A stretch of DNA of 64,000 bases from Fonsecaea monophora (taxonomy: Eukaryota; Ascomycota; Eurotiomycetes; Chaetothyriales; Herpotrichiellaceae): NCBI RefSeq assembly GCF_001642475.1, contig NW_019174000.1:112232-176231 (forward strand), written 5' to 3'. Shown here one piece after another: positions 11,023 to 20,990 of the stretch. The notes under the pieces were generated by a model. That model was not told the origin of the DNA and made no database searches. It worked only from the letters and a program-made list of their open reading frames with translations. The position numbers were made by a program, and so were the translations under genes. The stretch's first letter is position 1, and each line of letters starts with the position of its first letter.

Positions 11023-12188
11023 CTACGACACCCATATTCTGTCCCTCTCCCTCTGCTTCCTGTGCCTCCTTTCCCTCTACTCTCCCCTATTGCTGATTCT
11101 ATCCACGAAGCAGCAAAATTCGTTTTGTGTGAACTTTGTTTTACTTATCCTGCCTGAAATGACCGGAAATGAGTGAATGGACCTACAGGAACTAGCGATC
11201 AAGATTATCAAGGACTGCATGAATAAATCGACCAGTCGATTGACGGATTTGGCTTATGTATGGTATCAGAGCGAGGCATGCCCAGGAGTTACTACTTTTC
11301 ATGTAGCTTGCTATCCCGTTTTTTCAATCACTTTTCAAGAGAGGCGTACCACTGAATCGATAGGTCCAGATTGATTCATTAGTCAATTGATTGACACACC
11401 TCCCCTCTCTGCCCGGCCGCGTCGCGAAGCGGAGCTGAGAGGAGATGCGGGTATATATACTATACATACTATATATACTCGATGACTCGATGACTCGGTA
11501 GCTCAGTACGATAATCCATGTCCTCAGTTTAGAGTCCAGAGTCCAGAGTTCACAGTCCTGGATACCGATCAGGGTTGCCTGATCGGTCGTTCATCATTTC
11601 ATGATACTCCAACCGAAACGTTTCACCCTCTCTCGTCCATCCATTCATGTATGTCATTATGAGCCGAGATCATTTTTACCGGGTCCCTTTCCACCAGGCC
11701 CGCGGGGGTAATAGGGGCTTCAGGTCGGAATGATGGATGACCCTGATCTATATCATCCAAAAAAAAAAATCCATCGCCTTCGTCCTGCCACGATATCTTC
11801 TGTCGTGTGCCACGCATATCCTCCCGAAGGGTGCAATCGCTAATAGCGCTGGTATGGATTTTCCCCATCTATGGTCAGAACGCCACATGATGCGCAAAGA
11901 AACTCCGCTGGATCGAGTATGCTGTCGCCCTGCGTCTCGTTGAACCTTTGGGAATGAGAGGAGAGGGTATCCGTCTGCGAGGATCTTGGTCAAGGAGGAG
12001 ATTTTGCGTCTAGACACGGTTGGGTTCAGACCAGGCACCGATTATGTCTCTCTCCCTGTTTTCTTCCTTGCCTTTTACCCAGTCAGACTGTCTGCCCCCT
12101 TTCCTCATAACTTCTCTGTCCGCAGCATGTTTTGCTCCTCTTGGTACCGAAGAGTACGTTTAAATACGAACAAGGCCTATCGAGACCG
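11023..12188. other. Intergenic region with AT-rich microsatellite
   Basis: Convergent 3' regions of the S/T/P-rich gene and the HECT gene. It holds an AT-rich simple repeat (TATATACTATACATACTATA) near 11452-11478, followed by GATGACTC repeats to about 11500. Small frames here have no domains. Confidence 0.5.
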
Positions 12189-15100
12189 TCACAAGGTTCC
12201 GAAACCGACACAGTTCTCAATCGCCTTGGTCAGTTTCTCCTCCATCACGGCCCGGCTCGAGTACTGAGGCAACAGCAGCCGGCCGTAGCACGTGCTGCTG
12301 CTCGGTAGTCGAGCGTCCTCCTCGCCGTTCTTCTGCACAATAAACGTCACGCTCTGCATACCATTGACCGGGACTCGATCACTTGCGGTCACGAATTCCA
12401 GGAGTTGCCTGTGTTGATGGGTGCTCATGCTACGGACAATGTGCCAAAAGTCGAGGATTGTCGGATGGTCGGGTGTATACTCGTCGTAGGTGGTTGTCAT
12501 TTGGAGCTCGTCAATGTCAATGTCGGGATATCCTTCGATGAGGGACTTCAGGGATTCAGGATTGAAGATAGACAAGGCCGTTCGATCGAGGCAGGTGTAG
12601 AAACCCCTAGCAAAGGCCTCGTATTGTGGTTCGATGGACTTGTGCGTCAGCCACAAGATATAGTCTTTAACATATTGTTCGCGGTTCGCGTTCGTGACCA
12701 ATGCAGCTTCTTGTCCAGAATTCTCCAGCATGTCACTGTCAATGCTCAAGGGGGTGGATATGCCCTTAACTTCGATAGAAGACGTCCGACTCAATATTGA
12801 ACCATTCGGTAGGTTGGCACCGAGGCTGGGTGACGGTTGAGGGGGCGGAGTTAGCGCTGGCTCTAATGGCAACTCGAAAGAGGTCGATTTGGACTTTTCT
12901 TTCCCCTTCTTGCTCATTTGCGACTTTGTTGGTGGCCAACGGTCATGGCGCCCAATCTTCTGCATATCCACCGTGACTGTCGTCCCACAGAGCTCGTAGC
13001 TGAATTCATAAGTCCTGGCAATCACGTCGCCAACGTCCCCGTCTGACCAATCCAAGAGTGCCTTCAAACCTCTCGCCAATTCGGGCCAGCCGTCAACGAT
13101 GTGGTCGAGCTTCTTCACCTTGAGCCCCAAGAGTTTCCTGTAGAAAGCCAACGGCATAGTGATCGGAAGAGTGAGTCCGTTGTAGATGGCAATGGACATC
13201 AAGATACCCAAAGCCTCAAATCTGTAGAGGGGTTCGAAGGAACCTGGCTGGAACCAAGCCATCCTTGTCGTACTGTCAACCGTGAACATGGAATACTCTG
13301 GCCGTAGCGCCTCTCCAAAAACAGCTCTGAAGAATTCTTGCTGGACTCCGCCATGATCAAGGCCATCCTCACCCTCGTCCTTACCGAGGCGGACGCGCAA
13401 TGGCCGCATCAGCTCTCTGCGTTGGCGTCGCCATATCTGGTCGATTGCATCATTCAAGATATCATTTCTCCGGATCGTGAGCACAAAGTACCTGGCCATA
13501 TGAGGCCGCAGATGAGCCAGCACTTCCTTTGCGCCGTAGATGGGGATGGCGGGTGCCCACATATATTGCCTAATGTCATTGTATACAATGGTGGCATCCT
13601 CATGCGACTTCTTCATAACCGCGATGTTCATTGCCCTGAAATACTTGACCAGAACATGTGGTTGGAAGAGGAAGGAGAAAGATAGCAGATGCATTTGTCG
13701 AGAGTCTGGGCGAAAGGACAGCCATTCTGCTGGCATGGACATGTCGTCGAAAGTGTCGGCGATGAAGGGCATATGAAACCAATCGGCATCCAAGTTCAGC
13801 TGCTGTCGAGCACGGTACAATCCAGCTAAAAATTCCAGGGCACCGCCCACCGGTCCTGCACGGAGGATAACGGGAGAACGATCCCAATCCCTGAGCATGA
13901 CCGTCCTTCCCAGCTCCAGAGCAGCGGTTCCGATCCAACTGCAGTTCTTGTCATAACGGTCCCATCCATTCAGGTAGTCTCGGTCAAAGCGATCAATGAG
14001 CGACTCAACAATGGTGGTCTTACTCGACTTGGGCATGCCTGGGCTCTTTAGAGTTGCCGCCCACTTGCCCACGGTCAATCGGTGGCTGAGAACGTTCATG
14101 AAAGCAGTGAGCAGCCGATGGACAGCCCAGTCTTCGGTAACGTCGATGATGCCGATAATCTCGCGCGCGAGCAATAGATCTCGTCCTCTGAAGCCATCCC
14201 AATACGAATGCGCACGCCCGTTGTTTCTCTCCCTCGCGAACTGGACAAATTGGTCTTTCCCAGTGAAAAGTGAAGCATTAGGAACATGAAAGATAGTGGT
14301 TGCTAGCGATAACAGTGCCACAAAGCACAAGTCGGTTATCTGAGAGTCTTTGAGTGGAATCAACGGTTTTTCGGCCTCTAAGAGGATATCGAGCTCCTCA
14401 GAATCCGGCGATGGTGAATTCCGAGAGCTGTTGCCGTCCGAGGATTGGCGTCCCTTGAACACTGCCGACTCGGAACTCGCGCTGCCTGATCGACTGTGTT
14501 TTGTAGAACGTCTGCTTTGCAGCCATGGCGGCAGATAGTACGCGTTCTGTAGCGCATTCAATATGCTGTTCATGACCAGATCGCGTTCCTCGAATTTCTC
14601 AATATAAGCAAAGCTGAACAAGAGCGCTTGCATATCATATCTCGTGCTGGTGAAAATGATGGGCCACGGTGTTATGCGATGGACTTGGGCTCTGTTTTCT
14701 GAACCCGCACCACTCTGCTCGGATGAATTCCTAAGTCCATTCCAATAAGTGACTTGAAGATCCTTAACCGTGTCCACCAGCCTCACAGGGTCACTGAGGC
14801 AATAGATAAGGCTCTGCTTTATAAAGGGAACGAATCTGCGTTGATAGTTGTCATCGGCTGGACCAACAGACTTCAGCCAGGGTAGAGTGATCCAGGTAAG
14901 TGTTCGGAGGCTGTACACCCGTTGGTGAGGTGGTTCTTGCGACACGCATCCTTGATCTTCTGTCTCTCCCTCCGATGTTGTATTTGTACTTTCAACAGAT
15001 GTAGCAAAAGATGTAGCGAGTTCTTCCGGCATGGCATCGACAGCAGCTTGTTTGCGATCGCCAGAGGGCTCGACTGATCCCGAAACATTGGTCGTGCGGG

Positions 15101-15947
15101 CATCGTTCTTTGCTGGCAACCAGTTGAGAAGCCGCAGCGGCACCAGATCAAACAGTGTCTGTGTAAACGAAGCGAGATCTTTCTGTCTTGCAGGAGCCGG
15201 CGCAGGTTGTTCTGGGTTATCCTTTAGATCGTCTTCACCGATGTGCCCTCTCCCCATATTGCTTTGGGTAATAGTACGGTTCAACACGTCAACCACGTCA
15301 TCGGCGGCGTTTGTATCTATTTCTCGCAGGCGTCTGCCCGCCTGAACCACACCATCCTGACTTGTTCTTCGCGGCGCGTGCTCCATTGTCGGTATGGGCT
15401 TGAGCGAGTCCTTGGTACGCGTGGCAACACTCGGAGGCTTTGAGAGGTGTCCATTTTCTTGTCGCAGGTGTCCAACCTTCTCATGGCTATTCCTTCTTTT
15501 TCTAACGAGGGCCGGATCCTCGTACCACGGCACAACGGGCTCGTTCTGGCAGAGTCCGGCGAACGAATCCTTGCCATTTCGACTGTATTCGTCCACCAAC
15601 TGACATGCCAGCGTCCTCGCACTCAGTTCAGTATATTTTCTCAGAGGCCCCGTGCTGTTCCTCTTCCTGTAGCTCAGACAGGTGGGGGTGGTACAGTTGA
15701 CGTTTCTGCAACCGTACTGGATCTGGTTCGTATAGCGCCGGATCAAAAGGCGAAGCCGCCGGTCACGCTGGGCGTAGACGTTGGAGTAGAACAGCTTGGG
15801 GTCTGAGATCGGGATTACATCGTCGAGGATGTAGTCTGGCGCATTGAACCCAAGGTCGCTGGCCTTGACGCGGGGTTTGGTTTCAGATCCTTCGTGAGTG
15901 GGTTCGTCGAGGGCGACGGGTTTGGAGCCATGCTTCGTAACATGCAT
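12189..15947 (-). CDS. HECT E3 ubiquitin ligase with N-terminal AZUL zinc finger (UBE3A-type)
   Basis: Single exon, 1252 residues from the first in-frame ATG at 15947; upstream codons are open to 16073 but contain no ATG. HECT ligases take ubiquitin from an E2 onto a catalytic Cys and pass it to substrates. The N-terminal region has Cys at 80, 85, 90, 115 and 133 (YGCRNVNCTTPTC), the pattern of the AZUL finger of Ube3a ligases. A long, partly disordered middle follows. The C-terminal third is a HECT domain with EFFRAVFGEALRPEYSMF and the catalytic loop SSSTCYGRLLLPQYSS, with Cys at about 1220, 32 residues from the end. The protein ends AIENCVGFGTL, which suits the acidic/aromatic HECT C-lobe end. 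Full length and intact. Confidence 0.92.
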   Translation of the reverse strand: MHVTKHGSKPVALDEPTHEGSETKPRVKASDLGFNAPDYILDDVIPISDPKLFYSNVYAQRDRRLRLLIRRYTNQIQYGCRNVNCTTPTCLSYRKRNSTGPLRKYTELSARTLACQLVDEYSRNGKDSFAGLCQNEPVVPWYEDPALVRKRRNSHEKVGHLRQENGHLSKPPSVATRTKDSLKPIPTMEHAPRRTSQDGVVQAGRRLREIDTNAADDVVDVLNRTITQSNMGRGHIGEDDLKDNPEQPAPAPARQKDLASFTQTLFDLVPLRLLNWLPAKNDARTTNVSGSVEPSGDRKQAAVDAMPEELATSFATSVESTNTTSEGETEDQGCVSQEPPHQRVYSLRTLTWITLPWLKSVGPADDNYQRRFVPFIKQSLIYCLSDPVRLVDTVKDLQVTYWNGLRNSSEQSGAGSENRAQVHRITPWPIIFTSTRYDMQALLFSFAYIEKFEERDLVMNSILNALQNAYYLPPWLQSRRSTKHSRSGSASSESAVFKGRQSSDGNSSRNSPSPDSEELDILLEAEKPLIPLKDSQITDLCFVALLSLATTIFHVPNASLFTGKDQFVQFARERNNGRAHSYWDGFRGRDLLLAREIIGIIDVTEDWAVHRLLTAFMNVLSHRLTVGKWAATLKSPGMPKSSKTTIVESLIDRFDRDYLNGWDRYDKNCSWIGTAALELGRTVMLRDWDRSPVILRAGPVGGALEFLAGLYRARQQLNLDADWFHMPFIADTFDDMSMPAEWLSFRPDSRQMHLLSFSFLFQPHVLVKYFRAMNIAVMKKSHEDATIVYNDIRQYMWAPAIPIYGAKEVLAHLRPHMARYFVLTIRRNDILNDAIDQIWRRQRRELMRPLRVRLGKDEGEDGLDHGGVQQEFFRAVFGEALRPEYSMFTVDSTTRMAWFQPGSFEPLYRFEALGILMSIAIYNGLTLPITMPLAFYRKLLGLKVKKLDHIVDGWPELARGLKALLDWSDGDVGDVIARTYEFSYELCGTTVTVDMQKIGRHDRWPPTKSQMSKKGKEKSKSTSFELPLEPALTPPPQPSPSLGANLPNGSILSRTSSIEVKGISTPLSIDSDMLENSGQEAALVTNANREQYVKDYILWLTHKSIEPQYEAFARGFYTCLDRTALSIFNPESLKSLIEGYPDIDIDELQMTTTYDEYTPDHPTILDFWHIVRSMSTHQHRQLLEFVTASDRVPVNGMQSVTFIVQKNGEEDARLPSSSTCYGRLLLPQYSSRAVMEEKLTKAIENCVGFGTL

Positions 15948-16674
15948 GACCAATAAAGATTCCCCAAATAGAAAAAGAAGGAGGCGATGGAGAATTAAGA
16001 AAAGTGGAAATCGCGATAAAGGCCGAAAAGTTGCTCGAGAGAAAGGGAGAGAAAAGCGCTGGTTGTGTTTCAAGAGAACAATTGGCCGTGCAGTGCCAAA
16101 GATGCGGCGACGGAGATATTGACCCTTGCGTTGACAAGGCAGAAACTCAGCCTCGTGACACCGATTAGGGAGTCAGGAATTTATCACCCAGGCATTAATA
16201 GAGGCCAACAGAATAGATTTCATCTTTGTCTGTCTTTGCAAGTCTTTCGCTCATAATACACTATATTACACCCCTGGAGAGTACTCCGTGGACATGACTC
16301 CCACAATACTCTCTACCGCAAATACCACGTCCAGAGCGCATTGCAGGCCAGCAACAACCCAATTTGTCACTCAACACGACATTGCCACATTGACATCCCT
16401 GGAGGATTTGCGGAATGCTTCGAGTTTTAAAGCCATTCCAAGAAACCGTGAGAATTGTTTCGCCTGTGTCCCATTTTATGTCCATTCGCCCGCTATGCCA
16501 GTTGCAAAAGCCTTTCTTCCAACGTTAGAATATAACGAAGTCGAAATGATCTTGGGGTAGAGTAGAGAATCTTGCAAGGATCGAGATAGAGCTCCAATGC
16601 CGTAGAAGTTCCAGGAGCAAGAATGATCCGGGATGGTCGTTTCAAATGAAATGTGGCACTGTAGCCATTTCCAG
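15948..16674. other. HECT promoter and TIM17 3' region
   Basis: Lies upstream of the HECT start and downstream of the TIM17 stop, both genes on the minus strand. Contains a plus-strand frame (16288-16560) without an ATG at its start or a domain. No gene seen. Confidence 0.5.
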
Positions 16675-17252
16675 TCATGCTGCGACACGCCCTGATTCTG
16701 AAGGCGGTGCAGGTGGTGGAAGCTGCCGCAAACGTTAGTACCGACAGAGTGACGTGCAAGTTTACCTGGGCAACTTACATCTAGTCTCGTTGACTCTGCC
16801 ATGAATCGTTGAACACCAATACCAACGCCCTCGATGACAGCGAGGAAGATGGCACACATGATGGCGCCGTTTCGGGCCGCTTTGTAACCTCCTCTTATCG
16901 CCAGCGACCCGCCTGTTAGGAATCCGGCGATGATAGAGTTATATGGATCCTCCTTCTGGCGGATGCCCTTGACTGCGCAATCGAACGTGCTGAACATGCC
17001 GCCCCAAACACCAAAGTTGCCTCCTGTGACGGGCGCTCGAGCCTTGATGGCTGTTATCATGCCTATCCGTCGTTCGCCGTAGGGTGAATTCCTAAATCCT
17101 TTGATTCCGTGCCATAATGTACCTAAGCCGTGTCAAAGAGGGAGTGTCAAAGGAAGGGTCTTATCTTTCCTACCTCCCAAAGCACCCATACAGAACGCTC
17201 CGCCAAAGTCGGACAAGGCGACCCAGGGACAGGGATCTCTGGAGTGATCCAT
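16675..17252 (-). CDS. TIM17: Mitochondrial inner membrane translocase subunit Tim17
   Basis: Three exons: 17252..17174, 17122..16779 and 16722..16675, together 156 residues, the normal Tim17 size. Introns are 51 and 56 nt; the second has donor GTAAGT and a perfect TACTAAC branch. Tim17 is a core part of the TIM23 presequence translocase. The start reads MDHSRDPCPWVALSDFGGAF, the hallmark N-terminus, followed by LWHGIKGFRNSPYGERR and the Tim17/22/23 stretch GGNFGVWGGMFSTFDCAVKG. There are four predicted membrane helices with small-residue GxxxG-like packing. The final exon adds a short Pro-rich tail, LPPPAPPSESGRVAA. Confidence 0.95.
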
Positions 17253-17810
17253 GATCTGAGGTCAAGCCACCAGAGTATTTTATCTAGTTGTGCCTATCCC
17301 CACGCGTTGAGGTAGCGCGGACGGTGACAAAGGAATTGATAGTGCTGGAGAGTTCGAGTTATCGTCGCAGCCCTCGAGCGGATAGAACGTTCGGTTGAAA
17401 GGTCTGTCCGATTTGGACAGAATTGGACCAGAATGAAAGAGGGTTACTGCGCTCTAAGTACACCGCAAGCAAAGGAATTTTCAACAGTGAAGGCCAGGAA
17501 AACCTTTAGAGTGCATGAACAGGAAGATCGACTAGTTCGCGATAAATGGGAGAACAAACCATCTCCGAGTCGCCAAAATTTCGCCGCAGAAGCACGTGAT
17601 TCAGAGTCATGTGATTCTCATATAGATATTGGTGTTTCTCAAGCAGGATAACTTTTTCAGTCCCATATTCAAACACATGTAGTGCGATTTCGCTTCTGCA
17701 AGCACGGTATCTAACAAATCCATAACCATCGTCGCGTCATAACCTCATCTATGCAAACCCAAATCCTTGGCTCAATGCTAGAGTAACACAGAACACCTGC
17801 ATTTCCCAGT
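17253..17810. other. TIM17 promoter region
   Basis: This space lies between the TIM17 start codon and the stop of the next minus-strand gene. A 72-codon plus-strand frame at 17433-17651 lacks recognisable features. Nothing else supported. Confidence 0.5.
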
Positions 17811-19193
17811 TCATCGACGGGAGGAAACCTCTGATTCTCTGGTAAGGAACATTCTTCTTAGCGTGCTCGGCCTCTTGGTTTTGACAAGGGCCTTTTCTCT
17901 TTTCTCCGACCTGCTGCTTCCTTTGCTCCGTCGCGATTTTGACGAATTCTCGCTTCCTACAACCGTTCGATCTGGATCGTCATCGATCCTCCGGTGATGT
18001 TTCTTCTTCTTGGACTCTGTCCTCGGCTCCTTGTGCTTTTCTCCCCCATGTTCTCGGGGAAGAGGCAGGTGGCCCATGCTTCTTGCTGCCAGTGGAGTAA
18101 TGAATTCACCTTCGACGCTTGTAGCAACGCTCGCCGTCTCGGCGTCCGGTATGCCACGCCTCCAGTGTTCGATGCGATCGAGTTCCTTGACATCCAGCAT
18201 CTCATCCACCGCGTCTTCTTCTTTGTCACCAACCCGGGCTCTGATCTTCTTGATAATCTTGTAGCCTCCAAACATGACAACAGTGATTCCGACACCGACG
18301 CCCACCGCAATGAGAAATTCCGGAGCTGCCAGCATCGCAAAGACTGAGGGCGCACCGACTTTGAAAGCCGCAAGTGCACCAGGTGTCATCTTGGCTGCTA
18401 AGTTGCTAATCTCAGCCAACGTCAAGGCGACAGCTGCCATAGAGTCTGGGTTTGTCTGCAGATGCGAGATTATAGCGCGGACACTGTGCTGTGCACAATT
18501 GGCCTCCTCCATCAGGATCTTGCATTTGAGGACCAGGCTGGACATCTCTTGTTTCTGCAGTTTTTGTTCAACTTTGGGATCCAGCATCAGAGACTCCGGG
18601 TGAAATTCACCATAGGCAAGGTCCATGTCGACGTCAGAAACGGAGTGGGACCGCACAGGCGGGGGCCGATGTGGTCGATGAGCGTCGAGTGGTAAATCGG
18701 TCGTCCGACGAACAAGCCCGTTCCCTCCATATGGAGGAGCTGAATATTCCGGAACTGGTGACACTGGGTTGTGGTGACCGTAGAGTTCTTGATTGAACTC
18801 TGCAAGACCGACATGTCTAGGGAAGGCTTCTTCCGGCGCCATAGGAGCTGCAACCTCGGGAGCTGCATGAGCATCCCGGTGATAATATTCGGGAGGATAG
18901 TGGTGTTGACTCTCTGCAGCTCGATATCGACCATGGTCGACCTCGTTGCTGTGGCTGTGATGTCTGCGTGATCTTCGGGATGCCTCCGACCTTGTATCCT
19001 CCGCTATTGTCACATTCTTCATTGCCTTTCTCAATTCCTTTTCATCTCTTGCCTTTCTTTCCGCCGCAATCTCAGCCTTCCGCTCCAAATAGGCCATCTT
19101 TGCCTCCTTGAAGACATTTTTCAATTGTTTTGTAGTGCTGACAACCTTGTTTGACCGGTCAATGATTGCAATTGTCTGGGTAATTGCAGCCAT
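17811..19193 (-). CDS. Coiled-coil protein with one membrane segment, unknown function
   Basis: Single exon, 460 residues from an ATG at 19193. Residues about 25-65 form a highly charged helix (KNVFKEAKMAYLERKAEIAA) with coiled-coil character. Residues 70-190 are His/Pro/Arg-rich and probably disordered. Residues about 205-280 are helical (LVLKCKILMEEANCAQHSVR). One hydrophobic span sits at about 291-311 (PEFLIAVGVGVGITVVMFGG), followed by the positive cluster YKIIKKIRAR. The tail is very basic (SKKKKHHRR, KSRRSKGSSRSEKREK). I recognise no named domain. A membrane-tethered role is inferred from the single span; which side the tails face is not known. Confidence 0.75.
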   Translation of the reverse strand: MAAITQTIAIIDRSNKVVSTTKQLKNVFKEAKMAYLERKAEIAAERKARDEKELRKAMKNVTIAEDTRSEASRRSRRHHSHSNEVDHGRYRAAESQHHYPPEYYHRDAHAAPEVAAPMAPEEAFPRHVGLAEFNQELYGHHNPVSPVPEYSAPPYGGNGLVRRTTDLPLDAHRPHRPPPVRSHSVSDVDMDLAYGEFHPESLMLDPKVEQKLQKQEMSSLVLKCKILMEEANCAQHSVRAIISHLQTNPDSMAAVALTLAEISNLAAKMTPGALAAFKVGAPSVFAMLAAPEFLIAVGVGVGITVVMFGGYKIIKKIRARVGDKEEDAVDEMLDVKELDRIEHWRRGIPDAETASVATSVEGEFITPLAARSMGHLPLPREHGGEKHKEPRTESKKKKHHRRIDDDPDRTVVGSENSSKSRRSKGSSRSEKREKALVKTKRPSTLRRMFLTRESEVSSRR

Positions 19194-19935
19194 GCCTGCC
19201 TGGATGGCTCTCGATTGGCTTTAGGTCTGTTCGGCAATTGTAGAGGGTGAAGATGGAGTCGATCGCGAGAGGACGAGGTATATCGGGCGGATGAATGACG
19301 AGGGAAGAGTCTTGCTTAAGAAGGAAAGAGTCGCGGTGAGAGTTGTCTCTAGTCCAGCCGCTTGTCGGGGACTGGTGGTGGAAATAGCATGGCTGGGGGG
19401 AGGGAGGAAGTTTCGGTCAAACAAAGCAGGGGCAGGTTCAAGTAATGGAGGAACGACAAGGAGTCACAAAGATGATGGGCTCGAGGCCTTTGTACAGTAT
19501 CATCATCTGTCTCAAAGAAACGTCCAAAGGGAGTTGGGCGGCAAGATGAGGGCCATTTGTCGCCAATTAAATGGACAGTTGTTGCAGGGCGAGCTGCGTG
19601 TTCCTGGCTGATTTGACCCAACGATGGGTGCGATCGGCGGCCGCCCTGGGGAATCACTTTCAAAACAAGTGGCACAGCCCCCGGCGCCACAGTAGCGAAA
19701 GCCACATTTGTGGCGTTACAGTGATTGTGGCGCAAGGTGAAAGGATTGGATCCAGATTCTACCATCCCAGCTGAATCCGACGCACCTCTTTGCCAGCTTC
19801 ATTTTCGTTGGACAGTTTCTTCGGTTGTTTCTTCCTAATGTGTGTAGATCTCGTGGGACTTGTCACCCAATCTTCGAATTGACTTGGTCAATGAGTGATT
19901 ACTACTTTGTCCGCAGTACTTGTAGGGTATATATT
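19194..19935. other. Intergenic region
   Basis: Holds the promoter of the coiled-coil gene and the 3' region of the ECM15-like gene (both minus). Overlapping plus and minus frames at 19291-19765 are mutually antisense without domains. Confidence 0.45.
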
Positions 19936-20374
19936 TCACGCCTTGTCCGCAGCAAGCAATTTCTCCACCGCCGCGACTTTATCCTCCATCGTCTGTGCTT
20001 TGTCCGTACGAGATCCTACACGAATATCGCTCTGAATGCGCACTATGCCTTTCTGGTGCAGAAGAGTGTGCGCCTGTCCAATCAACCGCATGACATCGTC
20101 CCATGATCCTTCTGTTCGGGGACGGAGGGATTAGCAGAGAACCATATAAAAGATGGACCTATTGTGCCGTTGTCCGAGATCCTGTCGCCCACTCACCAAC
20201 GGTTGTGCCAGCCGAGTGCATGCTATACTTCAATCCGCTCCTCTTCATCAAGCGCTGGACCTCTGCGATTTCTGCCGAGACCGACGCCGTGGGTGTGCCG
20301 AGCGGGATGAGACAGAAGTCGGCGGTGCATTTTGGGGGTGTCTCGAGGTTGACACGTTCTTGCCCTTGCGACAT
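19936..20374 (-). CDS. ECM15: ECM15-like protein (UPF0045/MTH1187, YkoF-type thiamine-binding fold)
   Basis: Two exons, 20374..20197 and 20111..19936, joined across an 85-nt intron (donor GTGAGT, branch TGCTAAT, acceptor ACAG) to give 117 residues, the usual size of the family. The sequence includes ADFCLIPLGTPTASVSAEIA, SGLKYSMHSAGTTVEGSWDD and VVRIQSDIR-like VRIQSDIRVGSRTDKAQTME, which mark the MTH1187/YkoF-like small ferredoxin-fold protein. Relatives bind thiamine or its precursors and form tetramers; yeast Ecm15 has no settled role. The family assignment is by recognition of these blocks; the ligand is unknown. Confidence 0.85.
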
Positions 20375-20990
20375 TTTATAAATCTATGATGTTCAGGGTC
20401 CCAATCAACGAAAACAAAGAATGTTTGACTTGATGGTATGTATATGAAAATGTCCTCGGATCAACTCCCAAAGACAGCACGATATCACAAGGTGGGACAG
20501 GAGACCCGCCTCCTTGCAGTAGCTTTCAGTGGTGTGGCGGTGCAATCTACATTGAAGTTACCAAGCACAAGTCACCACGGCTCGACGTGGTTTGGATGAC
20601 TACCGGCGATTTGCTTTGATACAACTTCAATCCAGGCCGTCCCAATATACAAGGGGTCATGAAGGAGGCCTATCATTCCCTTTTATTTACATCATTGTCA
20701 AGTGTCGGTCTGTCCTGTGTGACCATCAAATTATTCACGTGTTAGATACACATCAACACACTCGCAAACCAGCTTGTGCCGTTGAAAATTTACATACAGA
20801 AATCGAGCCCAATGGATTGAGTACCTTTGCTGCACAATTCTCCCAGTCGAATGGCAGTCACGTAGCCCAGTACCCGAGACTCTCACCTGTCGCATGAAAT
20901 CGCACCGCTTTGTTGCGCCATAGCCTTGGTGAGAACTTCTCGATGTCGATACACTTTTCCTGAAAGAAAAGGATATCTGTGTTTGGTATT
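20375..20990. other. Promoter of ECM15-like gene and 3' region of zipper-DUF3425 gene
   Basis: No supported gene. A plus-strand frame at 20592-20897 begins at an ATG but carries no domain and is AT-rich relative to its neighbours. Confidence 0.45.

Noticed and set aside
15948..16073. Upstream in-frame extension of the HECT protein
   Set aside because: No ATG in the extension (starts at TTG); hydrophobic run looks like translated leader.
16288..16560. 90-codon plus-strand frame in the TIM17 3' region
   Set aside because: Begins with GTG, lies within an intergenic/3' region, no domain.
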